A stretch of 64,000 bases of DNA from Planctomycetota bacterium. GTDB lineage: Bacteria; Planctomycetota; UBA8742; UBA2392. Below the pieces are notes generated by a model, which searched no databases, had not been told where the DNA came from, and saw nothing but the letters and a program-made list of their open reading frames with translations. Position numbers and translations under genes: made by a program. Below are positions 1 through 8,404 of the stretch, one piece after another; the first letter of the stretch is position 1, and every line of letters starts with the position of its first letter. The DNA is taken from positions 1-64,000 of the forward strand of contig JADLAK010000095.1 of assembly GCA_020848275.1 (NCBI GenBank), written 5' to 3'.

Positions 1-2
1 CC

Positions 3-1583
3 GTGGATTGGCCGGCGGCGGAACGCATGCCCAACGCGGAGTACACGACGGGGCTCGGCACGCCCGACGCGCTCGGCACGTTCCACACATTCACGCTGTT
101 CACCGAGCCCTACCACGCACTCGTCGGCGGCTTCACCGAAATGGGCGGCCGCGTCGAACGCCTGGAATTCAAAAACGGCGTCGCGGTCGCGAAGCTCGCG
201 GGCCCGCCCGGCAAGTTCAAGCGCGAACTGTGGGAGCAATGGGAGGCTGGCAAACTCGCCAATATGCCGCGTGAGGAAATTGCCATCGAGGTCCGCCGGG
301 CCGACGGCGCCGTCACGCTGACGTTTCCCGCCGAACAAAACATCGCGCCGATCACCCTCAAAGTCGGCCAGTGGACCGAACACCTGCGGCTTCACTTCAT
401 GCTCGGCGGCATGATGCGCTACCCGGGCCTCGCAAAGTTCAAGCTGCTTGAGGGCGGCAACGCGGTGCGGCTGTACGCCACGCCGGTTACCTTCGACCCG
501 CTGGAAGTGCCCGCGCCGTTTCGCGTCTCGACGCCGCCGGATTTCGCCGCCGAACTCGCCCACAAACACGGAGACTACACGACGCTGGGCTGGCCCGAGG
601 CCACGAGCGCGCTCAACGACGGCGCGATCGACGACCAGACCTTCCTCGAGACCTGCGAGCACATTTTTACCGAGCGCAAAAAGCAGTGGCTGGCGATACT
701 CGACAAACCCGGCGAATGGGACATGGCGGCCTGTTTCTTCTACGACATCGACCGCATCTGCCACATGATGTGGCGGCACTTCGATCCCAAGCACCCGGCG
801 CACGACGCCGTCGCCGCGGCCCAGTTCAAAGACAAAATCCGCGACGCCTATGAGCGCAGCGACAAACTCGTGGGCGAAGTGCTCAAGCGGCTGCCGGGCG
901 ATACCGTACTGCTGATCTGCAGCGACCACGGATTTCTGCCGTTCTATCGCGCGGTCAACCTCAACGCGTGGCTGATCCAGGAAGGCTACGCGGTTCTCAA
1001 GGGTGAGGCCAACGACGCGACCATGCGCGACCTGTTCACGGACAAGAGCGAGTTCTTCGGCGAGTTCGACTGGTCGAAAACCCGAGCTTACGCCATGGGC
1101 CTGGGCAAGATCTACATCAACACGCGCGGCCGCGAGCCCAGCGGCATCGTCGCGCCCAAGGACGCGCCCGCGCTGATGGACGAAATCAAGGCGCGCCTCG
1201 AGGCCCTGCGCGACGGCGACAAGCGCGTCGTGCACGAGGTTTTCCGCGCCCGCGACATCTGGCAGGACTGGGGCGGCGGCGTGCCGCGCGACGAATCGGA
1301 CCTTGAAGTTGGTTTTGCCGACGGCTACCGCATCAGTTGGCAGAACACGCTCGGCGGCACCAACGAGCCCGTCATCAGCGACAACCTGCGCAACTGGTCG
1401 GGCGATCACTGCACGTTTGCCCCCGAACTCGTACCGGGCGTCGTGTTCAGCAACCGCAAATTGCAGGCGGGCGGCAAGGGTTTTCGTCTGATCGATGTCG
1501 GCGACACCGTCCTGAAGCATTTTGGCGTTGATCCGGCCCACGATCGCGGCCACTTCGACGGCGACGGCTGGACGGTGCAGTAG
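3..1583 (+). CDS. Alkaline-phosphatase-superfamily phosphodiesterase-like protein (5' partial)
   Basis: The frame is open to the left window edge, so the N-terminus is missing; the GTG at position 3 is only the first possible start seen. The visible part (526 residues) looks like the type I phosphodiesterase/nucleotide pyrophosphatase branch of the alkaline phosphatase superfamily. It has GLGTPDALGTF near the left end, a metal-ligand-like CSDHGFLPF motif around residue 302, and SGDHCTFAPELVPG near residue 465, which carries a second His ligand and is typical of this family's end. No membrane segment is visible. The substrate cannot be predicted. It is convergent with the downstream molybdenum-hydroxylase FAD subunit, and a paired palindrome separates the two genes. 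Confidence 0.75.
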   Translation: MDWPAAERMPNAEYTTGLGTPDALGTFHTFTLFTEPYHALVGGFTEMGGRVERLEFKNGVAVAKLAGPPGKFKRELWEQWEAGKLANMPREEIAIEVRRADGAVTLTFPAEQNIAPITLKVGQWTEHLRLHFMLGGMMRYPGLAKFKLLEGGNAVRLYATPVTFDPLEVPAPFRVSTPPDFAAELAHKHGDYTTLGWPEATSALNDGAIDDQTFLETCEHIFTERKKQWLAILDKPGEWDMAACFFYDIDRICHMMWRHFDPKHPAHDAVAAAQFKDKIRDAYERSDKLVGEVLKRLPGDTVLLICSDHGFLPFYRAVNLNAWLIQEGYAVLKGEANDATMRDLFTDKSEFFGEFDWSKTRAYAMGLGKIYINTRGREPSGIVAPKDAPALMDEIKARLEALRDGDKRVVHEVFRARDIWQDWGGGVPRDESDLEVGFADGYRISWQNTLGGTNEPVISDNLRNWSGDHCTFAPELVPGVVFSNRKLQAGGKGFRLIDVGDTVLKHFGVDPAHDRGHFDGDGWTVQ

Positions 1584-1585
1584 TT

Positions 1586-1648
1586 GTGGCATCGAACTCC
1601 AGTTCGATGCGTTGTTATACAGCACACGGACCTGGAGGTCCGTGCCAC
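1586..1648. repeat. Paired palindromic repeat bounded by GTGGC/GCCAC
   Basis: Two perfect hairpins sit side by side: arms CATCGAACT/AGTTCGATG at 1590-1609 and CACGGACCT/AGGTCCGTG at 1625-1644. The whole unit is bounded by GTGGC and GCCAC. It fills the gap between two convergent genes, so it may also act as a bidirectional terminator. Related GTGGC-type palindromes occur at 8966, 19645, 44681, 47460, 61200 and 62505, which makes this a dispersed REP-like family. Confidence 0.7.
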
Positions 1649-2754
1649 TAACCCGCCGCGAGTTCCGTCAGCAATCGGCGCGTCAGAACGCCCGCCATTT
1701 TCTTGCGGTAGGCCGGTTCCATCGGGACATTCAGCTTGGGCGACGCGCAGGTCTTCACGTGGTCGGCGATTTGATTGATCAGCGCTTCGTCGAGCTTCTT
1801 GCCCGCCACTTGCGGCGGTGCCTTCGCCGGATCGACAAACAGGTAACTCGTGGGCGCGGGCTGATCGCTCTTCGCGCCGTAATCGAACATCACCGGCCGC
1901 ACGTCGACTGACCCAAGGCCCACGCGCAGCGACTTCACGCTCTTGTCGGCGGCCAATTCCAGCGCCGCAGCAACGCCCAGCACCGAGAAATCGATGCTCT
2001 GGCGCGGGGCGAGCTTCTTCCAGCCGCTGCGCCAGTTGGCGGTGCTCGCGGGCAGGATAATCTTGGCGAGAATCTCGCCGCGTTTGATCGCAAAACGCTC
2101 GATGCCGTCGCCCGCGTACATCTGCGTGAGCGGAATCGTGCGGCTGCCTTGCGGCCCGACCAGCAGCACGCTTGCGCCCAGTACCATGAACATCGGCGCG
2201 AGGTCGCTGCAATTGGTCGCGACGCAGACCTTGGTATTCAAAACGTTTTTGCCGCCCTCGTTGAGATTGGGCACGACGTGGCAGCGGTCGCCGTCGGCCT
2301 TGAGGCAATAACCGAGCGTGCGGCGCCAGAAATAACTCTGGTTAAAGAAGTGGCAGCGCGTGTCCTGCATCAGGTTGCCGCCGACGGTGCCGGATTCGCG
2401 CAACAGCGGCGACGCCACGTGATGGGCGCAATCGCGCACGCTGGCGGGCACGTTCTTGTCGCGCTCAAGCTGAATGAGTGTCACGCCGCCGCCGATTTCG
2501 AGCCCGGAAAAGGGGACTGTCCCCTTTTCTTTTTGGGGACTGTCCCCTTTTCCGGTACGGATTTCCCGCAACTCCGCGATGTGCTGCAGGCTGATGACGT
2601 TCTTGTGCGCGTTGAGGCCACACTTGTAGTTAGGCAGCAGGTCCGTGCCGCCGGACAGGATGTCGAAGTCGCCTTTGAACGCGGCGATGAGTTTCACGGC
2701 CTCGTCGAGGGTCTTGGGCTGGTGCAGCTCAAATGCCGGCATCAACATCGTCAT
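1648..2754 (-). CDS. Molybdenum hydroxylase FAD-binding subunit, 4-hydroxybenzoyl-CoA reductase beta-like
   Basis: A 368-residue FAD (CoxM/HcrB-type) subunit that passes electrons between the FeS and Mo subunits of a xanthine-oxidase-family enzyme. FAD-binding motifs are visible: ILSGGTDLLP at residues 32-41 and SGTVGGNLMQDTRC at 121-134. Cys134, Cys150, Cys158 and Cys177 follow; the first three spacings (16 and 8) match, from memory, the extra 4Fe-4S loop that distinguishes 4-hydroxybenzoyl-CoA reductase beta from ordinary CoxM proteins. Residues 68-84 (GKGDSPQKEKGTVPFSG) are encoded by a palindromic repeat inserted in frame. The gene lies apart from its presumed partners at 4490-6913 and 8405-8911, behind several accessory genes, and so needs its own promoter. 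The physiological substrate is unknown. Confidence 0.85.
   Translation of the reverse strand: MTMLMPAFELHQPKTLDEAVKLIAAFKGDFDILSGGTDLLPNYKCGLNAHKNVISLQHIAELREIRTGKGDSPQKEKGTVPFSGLEIGGGVTLIQLERDKNVPASVRDCAHHVASPLLRESGTVGGNLMQDTRCHFFNQSYFWRRTLGYCLKADGDRCHVVPNLNEGGKNVLNTKVCVATNCSDLAPMFMVLGASVLLVGPQGSRTIPLTQMYAGDGIERFAIKRGEILAKIILPASTANWRSGWKKLAPRQSIDFSVLGVAAALELAADKSVKSLRVGLGSVDVRPVMFDYGAKSDQPAPTSYLFVDPAKAPPQVAGKKLDEALINQIADHVKTCASPKLNVPMEPAYRKKMAGVLTRRLLTELAAG
2506..2553. repeat. Double GGGGACTGTCCCC palindrome inside the FAD-subunit gene
   Basis: Two adjacent copies of a palindrome with GGGGAC/GTCCCC arms flanked by A and T runs lie inside the coding region. They add about 17 codons in frame without a stop. 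The encoded stretch falls between conserved parts of the FAD domain, where homologues would be expected to have a short loop. Similar GGGGACTGTCCCC elements are, from general experience, scattered through many environmental genomes. Confidence 0.75.
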
Positions 2755-2946
2755 GGTTGGTGAGTCCTATCTTGTTGCATTACGAATTCAACCGCGGAGA
2801 CGCAGAGGCGCGGAGAACTACTCGCCACAGTTAGTGTGAGCGTTTAATCATTGTTACAAATCCGTCGCATATCGTTATTCCCAAGCTGGTAGCCCGATAA
2901 TTCTAAAGACATGACTTCGCTGTTTCCAAAAAATGGAGGCAATCCA

Positions 2947-3174
2947 ATGATCATTGACACATTCCATGAGCGTGGCCGGTCGTGGCAGTTGGTCTGTATG
3001 TCTGGGGAACTATTTTTGGCCATCGACGCACCTGGTGAGCCGTCTGATCAATTGCGCATACACAACCGCAATGCAACGCCCAAAACCCTTTCCGATGAAC
3101 TTAGTGCACGCGGCTACGCGATAGACCAAAAGATACTTAAGGCGATAATTCGCACCATTCGCACGATTGGGTGA
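2947..3174 (+). CDS. Small hypothetical protein (75 aa)
   Basis: The start at 2947 is chosen because GGAGG lies 8 bases upstream; an earlier ATG at 2911 has no such site. The product (MIIDTFHERGRSWQL...) is soluble with no signal peptide, and I recognise no domain. It sits between the oppositely oriented FAD-subunit gene and a broken DUF6232-like gene, in a patch whose base composition is visibly less GC-rich than the flanks. This suggests acquired accessory DNA. Function unknown. Confidence 0.55.
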   Translation: MIIDTFHERGRSWQLVCMSGELFLAIDAPGEPSDQLRIHNRNATPKTLSDELSARGYAIDQKILKAIIRTIRTIG

Positions 3175-3288
3175 CCGCCAAAATTCGTGCTATTTTTTCA
3201 CGTGCGCCTGACGAATGGCGGTCCCCAATTTCGTGCTAACGGCCCAGGTCGTGAGTAGGAACGCGAAAAGTATCTAAGAAAGAATTCA

Positions 3289-3736
3289 TTATTTTGAGGA
3301 CCGTGCAACGAGCGCGTTCGTCACGGCTCGAACAATACGAAGAACACACTCTTTGTCGGTGCTGGTAAAAACATGCTTTTGCAACCCTGACGTCGCAATA
3401 CAAACAGCGTGCTTCGTGAATCGCGCTGGGACCCAAAAAATAGCAAAGCCAACAGATAACAACCCGAGCAACGCTAATCCCAATCCCAAGGCGTCGGCCA
3501 TGACTCCCGACGTAAATATGACTAGTGCTATCCCTCCAGCGCAGAGAGCAAGACCGACAAAAACAGGCAAAATTGGCACGGATCGACCGGTTGCAACACT
3601 TGAGACTGCAGTAATTCCAGTGAGTGGATAGATGGTACCGTTTTAGTTCTACACGTGCAGTGGACACCAGTACTCCTGGTTCTTCAAGAAATACCGTTTC
3701 GCCCGACTTTGATATGGATGGCTGGTTGCTTTCCAA
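3289..3736 (-). pseudogene. Frameshifted DUF6232-like membrane protein gene
   Basis: Two minus-strand frames together make one recognisable protein. The first reads ...ETVFLEEPGVLVSTARVEL in one frame. After a shift near 3640 the next frame continues NGTIYPLTGITAVSSVATG, then two hydrophobic segments (PVFVGLALCAGGIALVI and LGLGLALLGLLSVGFAI) and a short C-terminal part. This order resembles DUF6232 proteins. Removing one A from a run of four A at the junction restores the frame. A TTG at 3736, preceded by GGAGGAGG, is a plausible start. It is either a genuine pseudogene or a sequencing/assembly indel; programmed frameshifting is possible but less likely. The domain name rests on remembered family patterns. 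Confidence 0.6.
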
Positions 3737-3781
3737 GATGCCTCCTCCCACCGGTTTCTCCTTCCGACTTCGCACTGCGTG

Positions 3782-3879
3782 CTACTTCGGACGAGTCGCG
3801 CTCTGTTCGGCGCGTTTTTTGTCTTCGATGGCGCGCAGGACGCGGTCGGGCGTCATGGGAACTTCGTACATGCGCACGG
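3782..3879 (-). pseudogene. Remnant of a molybdenum-hydroxylase large-subunit 3' end
   Basis: The minus strand encodes VRMYEVPMTPDRVLRAIED followed by KKRAEQSATRPK and a stop. The first part is nearly identical to the last residues of the large subunit encoded at 4490-6913, but the tail differs (RAEQSATRPK instead of RLGK). Only about 31 codons remain, with no start of their own. The match begins directly after the stop of the 78-residue gene at 3881. It is therefore a duplicated gene end, probably left by an insertion or duplication event. Confidence 0.8.
3812..3878. repeat. 67-bp direct repeat, distal copy
   Basis: This segment is repeated at 4502-4568 in the same orientation with about four mismatches by eye. 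The two copies bracket roughly 620 bp that carry two small genes. The repeat corresponds to the 3' end of the large-subunit gene. Confidence 0.8.
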
Positions 3880-3880
3880 A

Positions 3881-4117
3881 TCAGCCTGCTTTGCGTTTTC
3901 GACCAGTGCTGGTTTCGCGTGTAATCTCGCGCGGGGTGTTTCCCGACGACGTTCGCCCAAAACCACCGTCGCGCTCCACAAGTTTGCGAAATTCAGCCCG
4001 TTCCTGAGGGTCCATGTCCCGCGAAGGGGCCCTTCGACCCGCGAGACGATGCACAATCGCCTTTTTTCCGGGCTCGCGCTCAACAACCAACACGCGTATT
4101 TTGTTTTTTCCGTTCAT
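3881..4117 (-). CDS. Small hypothetical protein (78 aa)
   Basis: It starts with ATG seven bases after the stop of the 121-residue gene and is probably cotranscribed with it. The N-terminus MNGKNKIRVLVVEREPGKK faintly recalls small DUF3846-type proteins, but the similarity is too weak to assign. The rest is very basic and rich in Arg, Thr and Lys (ending RETSTGRKRKAG), with no signal peptide or membrane segment. Its stop abuts the duplicated large-subunit gene end, so the C-terminus may have been set by that rearrangement. Function unknown. Confidence 0.45.
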   Translation of the reverse strand: MNGKNKIRVLVVEREPGKKAIVHRLAGRRAPSRDMDPQERAEFRKLVERDGGFGRTSSGNTPREITRETSTGRKRKAG

Positions 4118-4124
4118 GATGGAC

Positions 4125-4490
4125 CTACTCTATGTCAATCAGCCTCAAATCCGTGAGCCGACCGTTCACAATTAGCGAAATCGCGTAACCGCCTCGAATC
4201 AGCGGCGGCCCGTCCATCCAGAATACCCATTCTGAGCGATTCTGCCGCATCAGAACGCTGTCTTCCACGGGCTCCCAGACCAGCTCTTCCGTCGCATTTC
4301 TTATCTCGACGGAAACGGTCAACGGTTTGCCCCGTTCAAGGTCTGACAATTCGACATACACCACGAACCGGCGAAGTCCGCGCCGGGACTCGCGGAAAAT
4401 GCGGCGTAGACTGACTTCCTCGTGCTCGCGCGAAGACGAATGGGCCGAGAGTACGGCGTTGACCTTGAACAAGTGCCGAAGATCGTTCAT
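4125..4490 (-). CDS. Hypothetical protein (121 aa), probably all-beta
   Basis: The ATG overlaps the TAA of the large-subunit gene by one base, so the two are likely translationally coupled. The product has alternating hydrophobic strands (RFVVYVELSDLERGKPLTVSVEIRN, shown here by its pattern of V/L/I alternation) and ends LIVNGRLTDLRLIDIE, consistent with a beta-sandwich. There is no signal peptide. I do not recognise the family. With the 78-residue gene it occupies the segment between the two 67-bp direct repeats, so it may be cargo of an insertion rather than part of the enzyme system. Confidence 0.6.
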   Translation of the reverse strand: MNDLRHLFKVNAVLSAHSSSREHEEVSLRRIFRESRRGLRRFVVYVELSDLERGKPLTVSVEIRNATEELVWEPVEDSVLMRQNRSEWVFWMDGPPLIRGGYAISLIVNGRLTDLRLIDIE

Positions 4491-6913
4491 TACTTACCCA
4501 GGCGTTTTTTGTCTTCGATGGCGCGGAGGACGCGGTCGGGGGTCATAGGCACTTCGTACATGCGCACGCCTACCGCGTCGTAGATGGCGTTGCCGACCGC
4601 CGGGATGATCGGCGCTAGGCCGCCCTCGCCGCACTCCTTGGCCCCAAACGGGCCCTCGGGGTCGATGCTTTCGACGATCACGATTTCCATTTCCGGCGTC
4701 TCGAACGGAGTTGGGATCTTGTAGTCGAGGAAATTTCCGTTGAGCAATTGCCCGCCGCGATAACGCATTTGTTCGGTCAGCGCCTGGCCAAGGCCCATGT
4801 GGATACTGCCCTCGAGCTGCCCTTCGACTGCGAGGGGATTTAGCGCGCGGCCGCAATCGTGCGCCGCCCAGATTTTCAGCGGCTGCACGAAACCCGTTTC
4901 CGGGTCGACTTCCAGCTCGCAGATGTAGGCGCTGAAGCTGTAGCTGGGCGACAGACCGGCGTTGCTGCCTTTAAATTCAGTGCCCAGCGGCGGCGCCTGG
5001 TAGCAGCCGCTTGCGATCAGCGCGCCGCGTTCGGCCTGCGCCTCGTGCAGCGCTTCCATGAACGTGACCGCGACGCTCGGCTTGCTGCGGCACACGACCT
5101 TTTCGCCCGTGAAATCAAAGTACTTCGCGGGCTGGCCCGTCAGCTTGCTTGCGGCGGCCGCCAAATCAGCGCGGATTTTCTCGGCGGCGTCGCGCGCAGC
5201 GTTGCCGGCCATGAACGTCACGCGCGAGCTGTAGCTGCCAAGGTCGATCGGCGCGAGGTCGGTTTCCTGCGAGCGAACGTGGATGCGATCCATGTTCACG
5301 CCCAGGACTTCGGCGACGCATTGGGCAAGGACCGTGTCGCTGCCCTGGCCGATTTCGGCGGCGAGCGAGTGGACCGTGATGCCGCCGTCCATGTCGATTT
5401 TCAGGTGCACGGTGCTTTGCGGCAGCTTGTTCCAGTGAATCGGCAGCGCCGAGCCGGAGATATAGAAGCCGCAACCGACACCGATGCCGCGGCCGTAGGG
5501 CATTTTGCCCCACTTGTTCTTCCAATCGCTCAGCCGCATGACTTCCTGCAAACCTTCACGGATGCCGTTGGACGTGATGCGGAACTTGTGAAACGGCGTC
5601 AGGCAGTTTTCCGGCAGGAAGTTGCGCATGCGCAACTCGCAGGGGTCCAGCCCGAGTTCGACTGCGGCCATGTCCATCAGCGTTTCCGTGGCGTAGCGCG
5701 GGTTGACGCTGCCGTGGCCGCGCATGGCGCCGCTCGCGGGCCGGTTGGAATACACGCGCTTGCCGTGGTAGCGGAACGCGGGCAGATAGTACGGCCCGTT
5801 GGACAAGACGCCGTTGTAATAGGTGCTGACGACGCCGAAGCTGCCGACGCTGCCGCCGTCGATCAGCGCGTCGCTATCCATGCCCGTGAGTTTGCCGTCG
5901 GCGTCAAAGGCGAGCGCGACCTTGATTTCGCTGGGGTGACGGCCGCGATTGACAAGGAACGTTTCTTCGCGGTCCATCGTCAGTTTAATAGGCCGCCGCG
6001 TGCGCTTGGCAAGTAAACACGCGATCATTTCGTGCGGGAAGGGATCGCTCTTGCCGCCAAAGCCGCCGCCGACCATGGTGCGAACCACGTTGATGCGGTG
6101 CATCGGCAGCTCGAGAACCTTGGCCAGCGCACGGTGGGTGTAGTGCGGCACCTGTTGAGGCGTGTAGAGAATAATGCGCTCGTCGGCGTCCCAGTGGGCG
6201 AGCACGGCGTGGGGCTCGGTGAAACCGTGGTTGATGCCGTCAAAGAGGAAGGTGCCGTTGGGCGTGCTGCGGGCTTCCTTGAACGCGGTCGTGACCTCGC
6301 CGAATTCCTGGTCGACGGCCTTGTGGATGTTGGACTTCGGGAAGGCCTTGTCGACCTTGTCGTGGAGCTGCAGTTCCGGCGTGGTTTCCTTCAGGCTGTC
6401 TTTCGGCTTCAAGAACGCTTGCAGCGGCTCGTATTCGACCTCAATCGCCCATACCGCCGCGGCGGCGATGTCTTCGCTGTCGGCGGCGACGGCAGCCACG
6501 GGCTCACCCGCGTAAATCACCTTGTCGATGGCCATCGCGGTTTCGTCGTTGCTGACCGGCAGCACGCCGAATTTGTTGGGCGCGTCCTTGCCGGTGACGA
6601 CTGCGCGCACGCCGGGCATCGCCTCAGCTTTGCTCGTGTCGATGCGTTTAATTTTCGCATGGACTTCGGTGCTGCGCAGGATGCGGGCATAGAGCATGCC
6701 CGGAAATTTCATGTCGTCGGTGTAAACGCCCTCGCCCGTGACCTTCTTGAAGGCGTCTTTGAGCGGCATGCGCTGGCCGATGATGTTGAACGGCGGTTCC
6801 TGCGTCAGCGTCGGGGCCTTGGAGTCGGCCGCGCGCTCGTCGCCGCCCGTGGGAATGCCCCTGTTGAGCTGCTGGTTGTTACGGGTTAAACCGGAAGTAC
6901 GGACGATAGGCAT
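4490..6913 (-). CDS. Molybdenum hydroxylase large subunit, 4-hydroxybenzoyl-CoA reductase alpha-like
   Basis: An 807-residue molybdopterin subunit of the xanthine-oxidase family, carrying the substrate site. Seen in order: an N-terminal ald_Xan_dh_C-like domain (VTGEGVYTDDMKFPGMLYAR), GGGFGGKSDPFPHE, the Mo-binding loop SGAMRGHGSVNPRYATE, the EIGQGSDTVLAQ motif, DLGSYSSRVTFMAGNAA, and the terminal GAKECGEGGLAP with the expected catalytic Glu. The DLGSYSSR signature is typical of HcrA-like members. The start is ATG 6913, which has GAGG five bases upstream; a TTG at 6931 is less likely. The gene lies downstream of the FeS subunit and a GT87-like gene, and its last 67 bp are duplicated at 3812-3878. 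The cofactor should be molybdopterin cytosine dinucleotide, by family knowledge. Confidence 0.9.
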   Translation of the reverse strand: MPIVRTSGLTRNNQQLNRGIPTGGDERAADSKAPTLTQEPPFNIIGQRMPLKDAFKKVTGEGVYTDDMKFPGMLYARILRSTEVHAKIKRIDTSKAEAMPGVRAVVTGKDAPNKFGVLPVSNDETAMAIDKVIYAGEPVAAVAADSEDIAAAAVWAIEVEYEPLQAFLKPKDSLKETTPELQLHDKVDKAFPKSNIHKAVDQEFGEVTTAFKEARSTPNGTFLFDGINHGFTEPHAVLAHWDADERIILYTPQQVPHYTHRALAKVLELPMHRINVVRTMVGGGFGGKSDPFPHEMIACLLAKRTRRPIKLTMDREETFLVNRGRHPSEIKVALAFDADGKLTGMDSDALIDGGSVGSFGVVSTYYNGVLSNGPYYLPAFRYHGKRVYSNRPASGAMRGHGSVNPRYATETLMDMAAVELGLDPCELRMRNFLPENCLTPFHKFRITSNGIREGLQEVMRLSDWKNKWGKMPYGRGIGVGCGFYISGSALPIHWNKLPQSTVHLKIDMDGGITVHSLAAEIGQGSDTVLAQCVAEVLGVNMDRIHVRSQETDLAPIDLGSYSSRVTFMAGNAARDAAEKIRADLAAAASKLTGQPAKYFDFTGEKVVCRSKPSVAVTFMEALHEAQAERGALIASGCYQAPPLGTEFKGSNAGLSPSYSFSAYICELEVDPETGFVQPLKIWAAHDCGRALNPLAVEGQLEGSIHMGLGQALTEQMRYRGGQLLNGNFLDYKIPTPFETPEMEIVIVESIDPEGPFGAKECGEGGLAPIIPAVGNAIYDAVGVRMYEVPMTPDRVLRAIEDKKRLGK
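4502..4568. repeat. 67-bp direct repeat, proximal copy (large-subunit gene end)
   Basis: The last 67 coding bases of the large-subunit gene, closely matched at 3812-3878. Direct repeats that reconstitute a gene's 3' end on both sides of inserted DNA are expected after site-specific integration or unequal recombination. Confidence 0.8.
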
Positions 6914-6939
6914 AGAGTCCTCGTTACTCAAAAAACCTT

Positions 6940-7026
6940 AACGCGAAGGAACGAAGAAGCGAAGAACTGCCCAAAACGGTGAGGCTATCGCGATGGGAAC
7001 TCTTCGTTACTTCGCTCCTTCGTGTT
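6940..7026. repeat. Imperfect inverted repeat of CGAAGGA/TTCGT type
   Basis: About 29 bases at 6940-6968, rich in CGAAG units, are the imperfect reverse complement of 6998-7026. The distal arm overlaps the 3' end of the GT87-like gene and supplies its last codons. The hairpin lies in the gap before the large-subunit gene. Confidence 0.6.
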
Positions 7027-8404
7027 CGCTTTGTCTTTTTTTGTTCAAAAGCCAAACCGTAACTGCGCAAACCGCGAGGATGGCCAGTGTAGGCAGGCCC
7101 CACAGGCGCGGGAAGAGCACAACATCGGTCAAAGCGTCGGCGTCCCGCAGCACCAGCGCATCGTTGACTGCCGCCGGGAGCGATAACACCACCGCGATCG
7201 GTAACGCCAGCCAAAGCGCCTTGCGCCGCTCGCCGGCACCCAGCACCGCCGCAAGCGGCAGAATCAGGGAGACCACGTGGTGTTCCCAGAACAGCACGTT
7301 GGCGAATTGCAGGGCGATCAGCACCAGCCCCGCCGCAGCGATGCGGCCGTAACGATCATCGCGCCATTTGAACCCGAGCCAGAGCGAACCCGCGAACATG
7401 CCCAGCGCCCCCGTCCAACCCAGCGCTGAAATCACGCCGCGCGGCAGTGTGAACAGCAGGGGTCCGACGGTGTCCAGCCGTCCCTTGGTCGCGTACAGGA
7501 TCGTTCCCTCGCCAAACAGGCGTTGCAACACCGCGTGCAGCGAATTGTTGCCCGTGTAGAACTGCGGTATTCCCGACGTGCGGCCGGACGTCAGCGCAGG
7601 CAGGACAACGGTCCGTACATAATCGATGTGCATCTCGACAGCGGCGCCGAGCGCACCCGCGCCACGCGTGCCGATTAGCCACGGCACGGGCAACAGAACG
7701 AAAAGCGCGCAGCCGACCAGCATCCAGAGCGCGGCACGGTTGCGCTTTTGCAGCAGCAGCAACACGATTAACGCAAAGGGCAGGACTTTGACGTGCGCCG
7801 CGAGCGCGAGTAACAAGCCGCCGGGGATTGGCTTGTCTTCCTCGATGAACAACAGGCCGTGGGCGACGAGGGCGAACACGAGCAGATTGACTTGGCCCCA
7901 GCGGAATTCCGCGCTGAGCGCGCCATAAAGCCCGACCGTCAGGATCACGAGCAAATCCGTAATCTGCGGCGCGCCTTTGAGATGGCACAGCTTCACGAGA
8001 GCGAACGCGAGCCAAGCCAACATCGCAAAATGCAACAGCCACCAGACCCAGAATGCGGCGTCGAGGTCGAGGAATGTCAACGGCGCGAAGATCGAGGCAA
8101 ACGCGGGCGGATAGATGTAGAGGAAGGTGTTGCTGCGGCCGATTTCGATCTCTTCGGCCGTCAGTGCTTCGCCGGCTTTGGCCTTATGCATGACCTTGTT
8201 AGGCGCATAGATGTCGCCGCCATCGCGCAGCGCATTGGCCGCATCGAAGTAGGCCACTGCGTCAGGAGCGTACACGTTGCCCTGGCCGCTTAGCACCATG
8301 CGCGTGACGTGCAGTAACAACACAATCGCGACCGCGATCGCGACGCCCTTGAGAATAACGGTTGGGGACAAGCCCGAACGCGGCTGGGCGCTGGGCGCAT
8401 CCAT
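7007..8404 (-). CDS. Polytopic membrane glycosyltransferase, GT87/DUF2029-like
   Basis: A 465-residue integral membrane protein with about ten hydrophobic segments. Features of the GT87 (DUF2029, polyprenol-phosphate-sugar dependent mannosyltransferase-like) family are visible: an acidic first loop (PDAVAYFDAANALRDGGDIY), GQVNLLVFALVAHGLL in mid-protein, and AAHVKVLPFALIVLLLL thereafter. By family analogy it would transfer a sugar from a lipid-linked donor on the outer face of the inner membrane. It starts on the base next to the stop of the FeS subunit and precedes the large subunit, so it appears embedded in the molybdenum-hydroxylase operon, with which it has no known functional link. Confidence 0.7.
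   Translation of the reverse strand: MDAPSAQPRSGLSPTVILKGVAIAVAIVLLLHVTRMVLSGQGNVYAPDAVAYFDAANALRDGGDIYAPNKVMHKAKAGEALTAEEIEIGRSNTFLYIYPPAFASIFAPLTFLDLDAAFWVWWLLHFAMLAWLAFALVKLCHLKGAPQITDLLVILTVGLYGALSAEFRWGQVNLLVFALVAHGLLFIEEDKPIPGGLLLALAAHVKVLPFALIVLLLLQKRNRAALWMLVGCALFVLLPVPWLIGTRGAGALGAAVEMHIDYVRTVVLPALTSGRTSGIPQFYTGNNSLHAVLQRLFGEGTILYATKGRLDTVGPLLFTLPRGVISALGWTGALGMFAGSLWLGFKWRDDRYGRIAAAGLVLIALQFANVLFWEHHVVSLILPLAAVLGAGERRKALWLALPIAVVLSLPAAVNDALVLRDADALTDVVLFPRLWGLPTLAILAVCAVTVWLLNKKRQSEHEGAK

Noticed and set aside
2506-2553. Start of a CRISPR array
   Set aside because: There are only two adjacent copies, no spacers of regular length, and the element is inside a coding frame.
4859-6889. 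Large open frames on the plus strand across the Mo-hydroxylase gene
   Set aside because: Compositionally they are Ala/Arg/Val-rich antisense shadows, and the minus strand carries clear family motifs across the whole stretch.
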